Assembly (NCBI GenBank): GCA_036339585.1
Contig: JAYZAS010000023.1
Location: 1-64,000 of the forward strand
Reading direction: 5' to 3'
DNA length: 64,000 bases
Source of the DNA: Pseudomonadota bacterium
GTDB lineage: Bacteria; Pseudomonadota; Alphaproteobacteria; UBA8366
Part shown: piece after piece, positions 1-7,943 of the stretch
Numbering within the stretch: position 1 is the stretch's first letter
How the letters are laid out: every line of letters begins with the position of its first letter
The notes under the pieces: generated by a model
What the model saw: the letters and a program-made list of their open reading frames with translations, nothing else
The model's database searches: none
Told to the model about the DNA's origin: nothing
Position numbers and translations under genes: made by a program

Positions 1-545
1 TATACACAACCTTGAAAATTGAACCGGATCAAGCCGAGAAAAATCACTGCGGCAGTTGTAATGAATGCATAGATATTTGCCCAACACGCGCCATTACCGG
101 GCCACACCAATTAGACGCCCGCCGCTGCATTTCTTATCTTACAATTGAGCATAAAGGCGCTATCCCAAAAGAATTTAGAAAGGCCATAGGCAATCGAATA
201 TACGGTTGTGACGATTGTCTGTCTGTTTGCCCTTGGAATAAATTTGCACGAAAGACTAAAGACCCCGCCTTTTTGCCCAGAGAAGAACTTGTGGGCCCAG
301 AACTTGCTAAGCTGGCAAGCCTAAGTGATAACGACTTTAGGAAATTATTTTCCAAAACCTCAATTAAACGAATAGGAAGGGATAGATTCGTTCGTAATGT
401 ATTGATTGCAATAGGAAACAGCGGTGATCGAGAGTTGCTTAGCTCTGTGATCCCAAGATTAAGCGATGCATCATACATCGTTCGCGAGGCAGCAAAGTGG
501 GCCTCTCTAGAGCTATCAGAAACAGACCGCACGAAACATGGATGA
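1..545 (+). CDS. queG: Epoxyqueuosine reductase QueG, C-terminal part (5' end outside window)
   Basis: The frame is open to the window edge, so this is the end of a longer gene; the TTG at 12 is internal. QueG reduces epoxyqueuosine to queuosine in tRNA, a cytoplasmic cobalamin- and [4Fe-4S]-dependent step. Seen: two ferredoxin-like cluster motifs, CGSCNECIDICPT and, about 40 residues on, GCDDCLSVCPWN, the arrangement characteristic of QueG. The last 60 residues (SVIPRLSDASYIVREAAKWA) resemble the HEAT-like repeat at the QueG C-terminus. The cobalamin-binding N-terminal half is not in the window. The family assignment is firm from the paired Cys motifs and the CPWN signature. Confidence 0.9.
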   Translation, partial: YTTLKIEPDQAEKNHCGSCNECIDICPTRAITGPHQLDARRCISYLTIEHKGAIPKEFRKAIGNRIYGCDDCLSVCPWNKFARKTKDPAFLPREELVGPELAKLASLSDNDFRKLFSKTSIKRIGRDRFVRNVLIAIGNSGDRELLSSVIPRLSDASYIVREAAKWASLELSETDRTKHG

Positions 546-548
546 TAT

Positions 549-567
549 AGCGGTTAAAAAACCGCTT
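549..567 (+). terminator. Weak hairpin after queG
   Basis: A 7-bp inverted repeat AGCGGTT / AACCGCT with a 4-nt A loop lies 4 nt after the queG stop. The following bases (TAATCTCTG) are not a clean T-tract, so this is at best a weak terminator between queG and the convergent VOC gene. Confidence 0.3.
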
Positions 568-679
568 AATCTCTGATTGATTGACAAGAAAAAATTGAAC
601 ATAGACTTTTTTCGTAACAAAAACGTGTATTATATTGAAATCAGACTTGAATCACCACTGCTAAGAAAGATTCCATAGA

Positions 680-1561
680 TTAGCGCAGCTCTTCACCCTC
701 CAGCATGAATGCCCTATCCGAATATCCCGCTGCATAATTATTATTATGCTGGTTAGGATTACGATTAATCATTGGTCGGTTGTAGAGCGGATGGGTCATT
801 GAACGTATTTCGTGTTCGAGAGTGTGTAATTTTTTCCCGTTTTTAAGATCTACAATATATTTAAACCGATATTGGTATTGGTTACTTTCTTCGCTTATTA
901 AATCGACCTTCTTCAATGCTCCATAAGGCGCAGAAAAGTTTGCCAGATAAACTTGAATATGATGCCCATCGAAGGGAGGGATCTTAGCATTTGTTTCGCG
1001 AAAAATTATCCATTGATGATGCCCCGCATGTACGTGAGCCGCTAGACCTCCTACCCGACGAACAACGGCATTTGCACCCATTACTACATTATAAAAATTG
1101 GCTATGCCATCAACGGTGCCGGGTCGGCAATTTAATTCTACATATCTAATGCCGAGCGTTATGCGGCCAAAATTTTTATTTGGTGGAAAAAGGCTATATT
1201 TGTTTCCCCAAGGACAAGTCACATCAATTCGGTTTCGCCCAATTTTAAACTCATATTTGGTTCCTTCGAGCTCCTTTTCTACAGCTTTTAACCGTGACTG
1301 CAGAGCCTTTATATCCGGGATAACGATTCCTGTGCAGCCGGGTATTACCTGAGCTTTACCAGTTGGCAAATGAATTTGGGTTCTGCCAATGTTCATCCAC
1401 ATATTTTTAACACCCGGCATCATATATGGATCTCTCGTGAAACCCAGACCCTCCACGTAAAAAATTGTTGCTAAACGTTGATCTGGAACCCTTACATTCG
1501 TGTGTTCTAAACCAACAAAATTAGCGATGTCTTCTTCGCGGCGATCAAAAACTTTTCCCAT
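680..1561 (-). CDS. Two-domain VOC (glyoxalase/bleomycin-resistance/dioxygenase) family protein
   Basis: A 293-residue cytoplasmic protein. The first VOC module starts at about residue 18 (GLEHTNVRVPD, with a possible metal ligand His20) and runs through FYVEGLGF to about 130; a second, more divergent module follows (ITLGIRYVELNC...ANFYNVVMGA, then HIQVYLANF). Such paired beta-alpha-beta-beta-beta units form one metal-binding barrel in extradiol dioxygenases, glyoxalases and isomerases. The substrate cannot be read from sequence. A strong Shine-Dalgarno (GGGGAGGAG) sits just upstream of the ATG. It stands alone, convergent with queG. No neighbouring ring-hydroxylation genes support a true extradiol dioxygenase, so only the superfamily is safe. 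Confidence 0.75.
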   Translation of the reverse strand: MGKVFDRREEDIANFVGLEHTNVRVPDQRLATIFYVEGLGFTRDPYMMPGVKNMWMNIGRTQIHLPTGKAQVIPGCTGIVIPDIKALQSRLKAVEKELEGTKYEFKIGRNRIDVTCPWGNKYSLFPPNKNFGRITLGIRYVELNCRPGTVDGIANFYNVVMGANAVVRRVGGLAAHVHAGHHQWIIFRETNAKIPPFDGHHIQVYLANFSAPYGALKKVDLISEESNQYQYRFKYIVDLKNGKKLHTLEHEIRSMTHPLYNRPMINRNPNQHNNNYAAGYSDRAFMLEGEELR

Positions 1562-1763
1562 TGTTCTCCTCCCCGGTGTTAATGCTGCTTTAATTTTTTT
1601 TCTTAATAAAACCCTATAAAATATTTATATTATTTTCATTTTTTATTTTACGGGCCCGTGCAGTATTAAAGACCGAACCACAAAAAACTAATGGCGTCGG
1701 CTCAGCAGCAATCCGCTTGCCATTTAAAACTCCATGCCAGATCAAACCGTGCGAATTTTGTGA

Positions 1764-2981
1764 TTAGCCGTTAAACTTTTTAACTGCGAGAACAGCATTT
1801 AATCCACCGAATGCAAACGAATTAGATAGTGCTGCGTTGATTTTCATATCACGTGCTTCATTTGGAATATAATCAAGGTCGCAAGCCGGGTCGGGCTCCT
1901 CAAAATTTGCTGTAGGGGGAGCAACTCCATTGTTTATTGCCAAAGTCGTAACCGCAAGTTCCATTGCGCCGGCTGCCCCAAGCGCATGACCAAACATCGA
2001 TTTACTGGCGGAAATCGAAACTTTGCGGGCATGACCATCTCCAAGAGCCAGTTTTATTGATTTTGTCTCAGTTACGTCATTTGCGGCTGTGCCGGTTCCG
2101 TGTGCATTTACATAGTCTATGTCAGTCGGATCAAGTCCACCGTCCTTCAACGCAAACTTCATAGCCTTCGACGCGCCTTCGAAACTGGGCATTGTGATAT
2201 CCATAGCATCGGAGGTCATTCCGAAGCCAACGATTTCTGCATAAATATTAGCACCCCTAGCCTTAGCATGATCAAGGGTTTCAAGCGTCATTATCGACGC
2301 GCCTTCTCCCAACGTCATCCCGGTCCGGGTTTTCGAAAATGGCCTACACGTATCCCGCGTCATAACCCTAATCGCCTCCCAACCTCTCATGGTTCCAAGC
2401 GCAATACAAGCTTCCGTTCCCCCGGTTACAGCGCGTTCCACCAAGCCACTTCTGACCATGTGGAATGCCTGTCCAATTGCGTGATTTGCAGAAGAACATG
2501 CGCTCGCTATAGCGTATGCAGGCCCGGTAATCCCATTCTCCATAGTTATGTGACTGCACGCAGCGTTTAACATAAGACGAGGAATGGTAAACGGGTGAAC
2601 ACCGCGTCTACCCTCCTTGTATATGTGATAGTACGCTTGGTCTATTGTCTCTTGGCCACCAACACCACAGCCAATTATAGTGGCTGTATTATCTCCATCT
2701 TCACCTTCGAAAGTAAGCCCGGAGTCTGCAATTGCCTCACGCGCAGCCATAAGCCCTAGCTGAGAGAAACGGTCCAGAAGGCCAAGCTGTTTTTTTGGAA
2801 AATGCTCTTTTGGATCAAAATCCTTGATCTCAACACCGATCTTAATCTGCAAGTCATCAGTCGGAATTGTTTCGAGAGGACCTATCACGCAACGACCATT
2901 GCTGACTGTTTGCCAGAATTCCTGCGTGGATTTACCGGCGCCGGAAAAGACACCCAATCCGGTTATGACCACTCTATTCAT
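1764..2981 (-). CDS. Beta-ketoacyl-[acyl-carrier-protein] synthase II (FabF-type)
   Basis: A 405-residue condensing enzyme that elongates acyl-ACP with malonyl-ACP. The full Cys-His-His triad is visible: Cys162 (ASACSSANHA), His294 (VNAHGTGT) and His332 (MFGHALGAAG), with the glycine-rich end SFAFGGLNAV. Length is normal for KAS II. It lies downstream of an acyl carrier protein and lpxD on the same strand (112 bp and then 69 bp apart), so it is more likely a dedicated synthase for a special lipid, such as a long lipid A acyl chain, than the housekeeping FabF. That role is inferred from context only; the enzyme family is clear. Confidence 0.88.
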   Translation of the reverse strand: MNRVVITGLGVFSGAGKSTQEFWQTVSNGRCVIGPLETIPTDDLQIKIGVEIKDFDPKEHFPKKQLGLLDRFSQLGLMAAREAIADSGLTFEGEDGDNTATIIGCGVGGQETIDQAYYHIYKEGRRGVHPFTIPRLMLNAACSHITMENGITGPAYAIASACSSANHAIGQAFHMVRSGLVERAVTGGTEACIALGTMRGWEAIRVMTRDTCRPFSKTRTGMTLGEGASIMTLETLDHAKARGANIYAEIVGFGMTSDAMDITMPSFEGASKAMKFALKDGGLDPTDIDYVNAHGTGTAANDVTETKSIKLALGDGHARKVSISASKSMFGHALGAAGAMELAVTTLAINNGVAPPTANFEEPDPACDLDYIPNEARDMKINAALSNSFAFGGLNAVLAVKKFNG

Positions 2982-3093
2982 ACCAGCGATTCCTAAAATA
3001 GCAGCACTAACAACTAATCTGACGCTTATAGGATCATATCATTTATTTAACCAGAAGTTTTGGGCCGAGAAACGCCATCCAAGTATAACCAAA

Positions 3094-3345
3094 TCAACTT
3101 TGCTCTTCGATTACTTTCTGTACTGCATCAACCACCTGGCCAACCGTTTCAAATTCCATCTCCGCATCATTAGCATTGTAGGGAATTTGAATTTCGAACT
3201 TTTCTTCAATCGCAAAAATTATTTCAACTATGTCCAAAGACTCAATTTCAAGATCATCAAGCCGAGCGTCGCGAACGAGCCTAGCCCTATCTACATCAGC
3301 CTTATCCGCAACAATATCGTAAATATCTTCTTCAACCTTCGCCAT
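3094..3345 (-). CDS. Acyl carrier protein, AcpXL-like
   Basis: An 83-residue acidic helical protein with the phosphopantetheine attachment site at Ser36 in DLEIESLDIVEIIFAIEEKF. The stretch after the serine (SLD..EI.FAIE.KF.I.IP) recalls the specialised alphaproteobacterial ACP AcpXL, which carries very long hydroxyacyl chains for lipid A, more than housekeeping AcpP. The site reads ESL rather than the usual DSL. It sits between lpxD and a KAS II gene, which fits supplying an acyl chain to LpxD. ACP identity is secure; the AcpXL-like role is inferred. Confidence 0.85.
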   Translation of the reverse strand: MAKVEEDIYDIVADKADVDRARLVRDARLDDLEIESLDIVEIIFAIEEKFEIQIPYNANDAEMEFETVGQVVDAVQKVIEEQS

Positions 3346-3414
3346 AGCGTACTCTTTTTCACCTAAAATAATTTCATCGATCGGCCTTGGCCCATGAATA
3401 ACGCGAGCGACTAA

Positions 3415-4515
3415 TTAGCCTTTTTCTGTCTGGGATTCAAGCGCCTTAAGTCTCGCTTTAAAACGCCGAATATCTTTGAACACACTTCCCAACCGACGAA
3501 CATTAAGATATTGAGCTGCCATCTCATCTTTTGGAATAGCAGGATATCCGATTACAACCGTTTTATTTGGAATATCTGTTGCTACGCCAGAACCTCCCCC
3601 AACGACAACATCATCACCAATTTTTACATGGTCTTTCACGCCTACCTGTCCCGCAAGCACCACACGATCGCCTATAACCACGGAACCCGCAACCCCAACC
3701 TGACCACAAATCATACAATGATCACCAATAGTGACGTTATGGCCAATCTGCACTAGATTATCAATTTTGGTATTGTCGCCGATTTTGGTGTCGGTAATCG
3801 TACCACTGTCTATAGCGGCACATGCTCCGATCTCTGCGTCGGAGCCTATAGTTACCGATGCCAATGAGTTAATACGGGAAATTGAGACATTTTTCGCACA
3901 TACCGTGCTATTCGAAATCACACCCTTGGTTTCCTCTACGCTGCCGGCCTCAGGTGTAACAAAGCTAAATCCATCCGATCCAATGCTCGCATTTTGTTGG
4001 ATAATAACACGATCACCAATATTTACTCGTTCGCCGATCCTAACACCCGAATGAATAATAGCGCCGGAACCAATCTTTGCCCCTGCACCTATCGTAACAT
4101 GCGACATTATTTGACACCCTTCACCGATAGAGGCTCCGGGACCCACGTAAACAAAAGGATCGATCGCAGGATTTACACCAATATTAGCCGACGGATCCAC
4201 AATCGCGCTCGGGTGGATGCCACGAGTGATTTGTAATGGTTTCGAAAAAATCTCTGTTAAAAGCCCCAGCGCTACTCTACTTCGTCGCACTTTAATTAAG
4301 GCCTCTAGTATTCCATCAGGTACCTCAGCATCAACAGAAACTATAGCAGCTGCAGCATTAGAATGGGTCAGCAAATCCAACATATCTTCATCGGTAGCTA
4401 TGGCTAAATCACCTCTACCTCTAGCTTCCATCGGATGAGTAATATCAGAAATTTCCAGAGAACCGTTACCGATAAGCTCTCCTTTTAAGGCGTCAGCAAT
4501 ATCAGAAACCTTCAT
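3415..4515 (-). CDS. lpxD: UDP-3-O-acylglucosamine N-acyltransferase LpxD
   Basis: A 366-residue protein catalysing the third lipid A step: transfer of a hydroxyacyl chain from ACP to the 2-amine of UDP-3-O-acylglucosamine. Residues 1-95 are the uridine-binding domain (starts [14 protein letters not shown]); about 100-330 is a left-handed beta-helix of hexapeptide repeats; the C-terminal helix ([20 protein letters not shown]) is the usual ACP-binding helix. The catalytic His is His259 in [13 protein letters not shown]. The segment around residues 200-225 carries extra turns compared with my memory of the enterobacterial enzyme. It starts at ATG with an AGGT Shine-Dalgarno and heads a set with the ACP and KAS genes; lpxA, fabZ and lpxB are not adjacent. 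Confidence 0.9.
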   Translation of the reverse strand: MKVSDIADALKGELIGNGSLEISDITHPMEARGRGDLAIATDEDMLDLLTHSNAAAAIVSVDAEVPDGILEALIKVRRSRVALGLLTEIFSKPLQITRGIHPSAIVDPSANIGVNPAIDPFVYVGPGASIGEGCQIMSHVTIGAGAKIGSGAIIHSGVRIGERVNIGDRVIIQQNASIGSDGFSFVTPEAGSVEETKGVISNSTVCAKNVSISRINSLASVTIGSDAEIGACAAIDSGTITDTKIGDNTKIDNLVQIGHNVTIGDHCMICGQVGVAGSVVIGDRVVLAGQVGVKDHVKIGDDVVVGGGSGVATDIPNKTVVIGYPAIPKDEMAAQYLNVRRLGSVFKDIRRFKARLKALESQTEKG

Positions 4516-4606
4516 ATCTTTTACCTATGATTACCTATACCTTTTCAATTGCATTCGTTAATAGCACATCGCACCGAGGTAAAAAGTATGAACATTGGAA
4601 ATAAAA

Positions 4607-5614
4607 ATGAATATTCCAAATAAAATGCGATACGTAAGTGTTTCAAAACCTGGTGGTCCAGAAGTACTTGAGATAAGAGAGTGCCCTCTTCCAAGCTGCG
4701 GCAAAGAAGAGGTTTTAATAAAAATCGCTGGCGCCGGACTTAATGGGGCAGATTTAACACAACGCAAAGGCAAATATCCATTACCGCCGGGTACCGGGAA
4801 TATTCTTGGTTTAGAAGCCTCTGGAACTGTTTTGGCTGTTGGACAAAACGTTACGACGCTTAAAGAGGGCGATGAAGTTTGCGCTTTAATTAAGGGTGGA
4901 GGCTACGCAGAATATGTCTGCGCCCCAGCACTTCAGTGCCTTAGTATTCCCTCAGGGGTTTCTCTTATGGATGCCGGCGCTTTGCCTGAAACCTTTTGCA
5001 CAGTTTATACCAACCTAATTGATAGAGGTTCACTCAAAAAAGGAGAATGTGTTCTGATCCAGGGAGGCACGAGTGGCATAGGCTACACCGCGATCCAGAT
5101 CGCAAAATTTGTAGGTGCAAAAGTTCTAGCAACAGCACGCACAACCGAAAAATGTGATGCGATACGTCGGTTTGGAGCAGACCGTGCAATAAATTATATT
5201 GAAGAAGATTTCGAGACCATCGCAACAGATTTCACCGACGGAAATGGTGTTGATGTTATATTGGACATTGTTGGTGGCCCATATATCCCAAAAGAATTAA
5301 ACATACTTGCTAAAAACGGTCGGCTTGTGTTCGTAAATCTTCGTGCTGGCAGGGTGGTTGAGGCAGACTTTGGTCAGATACATGCCAAGCATTTAACAGT
5401 AACCGGCTCACGTTTGCGGCCTCGTTCGGTTGCCGAAAAAGCTGCCATCTGTGGATCTTTAAAAGAACAAATTTGGCCTGCATTTAGCACTGGAGATATT
5501 AAAGTTGAGGTCTTCAAGCGCTTTTCTTTCGAAAAAGCGGCGGCGGCTCATACGCTAATGGAGAGTTCGGCGCACATAGGAAAAATACTTCTTTATCCAG
5601 GCTTTGAAAACTGA
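4607..5614 (+). CDS. NAD(P)H:quinone oxidoreductase, PIG3-type MDR family
   Basis: A 335-residue zinc-free medium-chain reductase. Visible: N-terminal GroES-like domain with KPGGPEVLEI and GLEASGTVLAVG, nucleotide-binding motif QGGTSGIGYTAIQIAK, and the tail AAAAHTLMESSAHIGKILL of the PIG3-like quinone reductases. Such enzymes reduce quinones or enones with NADPH in the cytosol. ATG 4607 is preferred because homologues begin with a short M..P..M lead before the barrel and a GGAA lies just upstream; ATG 4625 and TTG 4595 are alternatives. It is divergent from lpxD and 11 bp upstream of an SDR gene, so the two are probably cotranscribed. Substrate unknown. Confidence 0.85.
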   Translation: MNIPNKMRYVSVSKPGGPEVLEIRECPLPSCGKEEVLIKIAGAGLNGADLTQRKGKYPLPPGTGNILGLEASGTVLAVGQNVTTLKEGDEVCALIKGGGYAEYVCAPALQCLSIPSGVSLMDAGALPETFCTVYTNLIDRGSLKKGECVLIQGGTSGIGYTAIQIAKFVGAKVLATARTTEKCDAIRRFGADRAINYIEEDFETIATDFTDGNGVDVILDIVGGPYIPKELNILAKNGRLVFVNLRAGRVVEADFGQIHAKHLTVTGSRLRPRSVAEKAAICGSLKEQIWPAFSTGDIKVEVFKRFSFEKAAAAHTLMESSAHIGKILLYPGFEN

Positions 5615-5625
5615 GGGAGAGAGAG

Positions 5626-6417
5626 ATGCATTTTGAGCTCGAAAAAAAGGTGGCATTTGTCACTGGGGGGGGGCGCGGAATTGGCAAAGCAATTTCATTA
5701 ATTTTAGCTGAGCAAGGGGCGAACATAGCTTTATGCGGACGCACCTTAAGCACACTTGAAGAAACTGCTGACGAAATCAGGGCACTCGGCTCCGAAGCGT
5801 GGCCAATCATAGCCGATGTCTCTGAATTGGATAACATTAAGAACTTTGTATCGACAGCCATGAAAGCTACAGGCCGCATCGACATACTAGTAAATAATGC
5901 AGTGACCTCCCTTCAGGCTCCGTTCGAAGAGCAGACCGATGAACACTGGCGTAATCACATCGATGTGAAACTAATGGCGTATATCCGTTCTGCCCGTGAA
6001 GTCCTTCCTTATATGAAGGAACAACGTTGGGGAAGGATTGTTAACATAGGTGGAATGACAGCACGAATAGCTGCACCACTTCGTATGACTAATGGAATTA
6101 CAAATGCTGGAGTTTCAAATTTTACAAAACAGTTTTCGGATTATGCTGGCAAATATAATGTGACTGTAAATTGTGTTCACCCCGGGCCAACTGTTACTGA
6201 ACGGCTCCGCGCCGGACTTGAAAGGAGGGCAAAAGACGCAGGCTTGGAATTATCAGATATTGAGCGCGAGGAAATTAAAAGCATCCCCATGGGAAGATTG
6301 ATACTACCGCAAGACATAGCCAAAGCGGTGCTTTTCTTTTGCTCTCCTCTTGCAGATATCATTACAGGCCAATGTATAGCAGTTGAGGGAGGATCAAGCC
6401 CGGCCATAAATTACTAG
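5626..6417 (+). CDS. SDR-fold protein lacking the catalytic Ser-Tyr-Lys triad
   Basis: 263 residues. The N-terminal Rossmann fold is intact (VTGGGRGIGKAI at 12-23; DILVNNAV at 86-93), as are HPGPTVTE after the active-site strand and GQCIAVEGG at the end. The catalytic positions are not: the Ser site reads NIGGMT, and where YxxxK is expected the sequence is NGITN (156-160), so Ser, Tyr and Lys are all replaced. Known divergent SDR groups carry a similar R/N-rich replacement there, and whether they are dehydrogenases is unclear. Shine-Dalgarno GGGAGAGAG is good. A run of nine G lies at 5665-5673 in the glycine-rich loop, but the frame is open through it. Probably cotranscribed with the quinone reductase. 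Confidence 0.8.
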   Translation: MHFELEKKVAFVTGGGRGIGKAISLILAEQGANIALCGRTLSTLEETADEIRALGSEAWPIIADVSELDNIKNFVSTAMKATGRIDILVNNAVTSLQAPFEEQTDEHWRNHIDVKLMAYIRSAREVLPYMKEQRWGRIVNIGGMTARIAAPLRMTNGITNAGVSNFTKQFSDYAGKYNVTVNCVHPGPTVTERLRAGLERRAKDAGLELSDIEREEIKSIPMGRLILPQDIAKAVLFFCSPLADIITGQCIAVEGGSSPAINY

Positions 6418-6500
6418 GACCCTGCACTTTCGCCCCCACCCTATTGACCTCTCAACTTTACTAGGGATCATATACACAAAGCTTAATGGGAGGAAAATTC

Positions 6501-7865
6501 ATGGAAGGTTTCACAAAAAAAATTAGTGAAAAAATAGTCCAAACTACTTCTGCAGCTATGACTACCGAAGCAATACAAAAAGCGCGTCAACTTTTTCTCG
6601 ACGGTATTGCAGTAGCCGTAGCCGGTTCAATCAAAGAAGCACCACCGGCGATTTTAGCCAATCATATCAGGAGCAAGGGGTCCCGCGAGCAAGCATCGGT
6701 TATTGGATTCGATTTTAAAACTCATGTAGTAGATGCAGCTTATATCAATGGCGCCTCAATGCATGTCCTTGACTATGAGCCGATGTGGTCACCGGCAAAT
6801 CATGCAGTTTCGACAAATTTACCGGCTATTCTTTCGTTGATAGAAACCCATGAAGTTAACGGCCTTGAAGCTGCTACCGCGCTTGTGAAAGGCACTGAAA
6901 CACAGGGGTGGCTTCGACAATGCTCAGGCGATTTTGATGCCAAAAAAGTTAAAAATCACCCGCCAGGTCTAGTTGGACCTATTTCTTCGTGCGTAGCAGC
7001 AGGGCATATCCTTCAATTTGACACAGAAACGCAGCGGCACGCTTTCGGAATTGCCGCATCACGGTGCGGTGCCTTAAATGCTAATGCAGGCACAATGGTT
7101 AAGATGACACATTGCGGCCTAGCAGTCTCTCTTGGCCTAGATGCAGCGTTACTTGCATCCAAAAAATTCACCGCAAATCCAGATATTTTTGAAGTAGATA
7201 ATGGATACGTCCAACTCTATATGCCTAACTTTGACTATGAGAAAATGTTAAATTTTGGGGCGCCATTCCGTCTCGTGGACCCAGGTTACTCAATCAAGAT
7301 GTTTCCAAGCCAATTTGGTACCCACTTTGCAATAACAGCAGCTCTAGATGCCAGGAAAAAAATAGATGATGTTTCAAAAATCAAACAAATAAAGTTAACA
7401 ACTCCGGTCATGACATACGTCGACCGGCCAAAACCCCACCAAGGATTAGCAGGTAAATTTAGCTTTCAATACACTTGCTGTGCAGCACTCCTGGACGGTG
7501 TCGTTAATATGGCAACTTTTGAAGATAGCCGTCGTTTTGCCCCTGATATGGAAGCGATGCTTGAGAAAGTAAAAGTTGTTCAAGATCCCAACCGGCCAGC
7601 ACGGTTTGAAGAAGAGGTAGTCGATCTTGAAGTTTTATTAGAAGACGGCACAACTGTTGTCTCGCGATGCGATGGGCCTAGAGGATCATGGCATGGTAAA
7701 CCTCTCGAACCCGGAGAGCACGAGGCGAAAGCGCGAATGTGTTTAGGTTGCCGTCTCAACGATCGTGACACTGATCGCGTCGTAGATCTGGCTTACAATT
7801 TAGAGTGCCTTGAAAACACAGATCTTTGCGAAATGTTGTCAATTATCTCAAAGACTAAAAGCTGA
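6501..7865 (+). CDS. MmgE/PrpD family protein, copy 1
   Basis: About 454 residues. The family includes 2-methylcitrate dehydratase (PrpD), cis-aconitate decarboxylase and iminodisuccinate epimerase, all acting on polycarboxylates without cofactors. Family marks are the N-terminal helical domain (ARQLFLDGIAVAVAG), GASMHVLDYEPMW, the KMTHCGLA helix, and the lid-domain block FQYTCCAALLDGV. An ATG at 6486 is in frame, but the Shine-Dalgarno GGGAGGAAA lies inside that extension, so 6501 is the better start. The next gene (78 bp on) is a close paralogue. Local regulators or propionate genes that would identify the substrate are absent. Confidence 0.85.
   Translation: MEGFTKKISEKIVQTTSAAMTTEAIQKARQLFLDGIAVAVAGSIKEAPPAILANHIRSKGSREQASVIGFDFKTHVVDAAYINGASMHVLDYEPMWSPANHAVSTNLPAILSLIETHEVNGLEAATALVKGTETQGWLRQCSGDFDAKKVKNHPPGLVGPISSCVAAGHILQFDTETQRHAFGIAASRCGALNANAGTMVKMTHCGLAVSLGLDAALLASKKFTANPDIFEVDNGYVQLYMPNFDYEKMLNFGAPFRLVDPGYSIKMFPSQFGTHFAITAALDARKKIDDVSKIKQIKLTTPVMTYVDRPKPHQGLAGKFSFQYTCCAALLDGVVNMATFEDSRRFAPDMEAMLEKVKVVQDPNRPARFEEEVVDLEVLLEDGTTVVSRCDGPRGSWHGKPLEPGEHEAKARMCLGCRLNDRDTDRVVDLAYNLECLENTDLCEMLSIISKTKS
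7446..7531 (+). repeat. 86-bp direct repeat, copy A (within MmgE/PrpD copy 1)
   Basis: By eye these 86 bases are identical, base for base, to 8892-8977 in the adjacent paralogue, with an offset of exactly 1446. The flanking parts of the two genes are much more diverged, including at third codon positions. It encodes the lid segment KFSFQYTCCAALLDGVVNM and neighbours. This pattern suggests recent gene conversion between the copies. Confidence 0.9.
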
Positions 7866-7943
7866 GTTTACTCAGGCCGCAGGGCCTTAGCATACAAACG
7901 ATCATTTCGAAACAATGACAGACAAGACATATTTACCAGTCCC

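Noticed and set aside
1650-1659. Perfect 10-bp palindrome ACGGGCCCGT between the VOC and KAS genes.
   Set aside because: No loop for a hairpin and no second copy nearby; could be chance or a simple binding site, unsupported.
4588-4623. An 11-codon frame with a better Shine-Dalgarno (GAGGT) ending just before an in-frame ATG of the quinone reductase gene, a possible leader peptide.
   Set aside because: Too short, sequence not attenuator-like, and homologues support the start at 4607 that overlaps it.
5665-5673. Run of nine G in the glycine loop of the SDR at 5626, a possible frameshift error.
   Set aside because: The frame through it gives a normal TGGGRGIG motif, so the length appears right.
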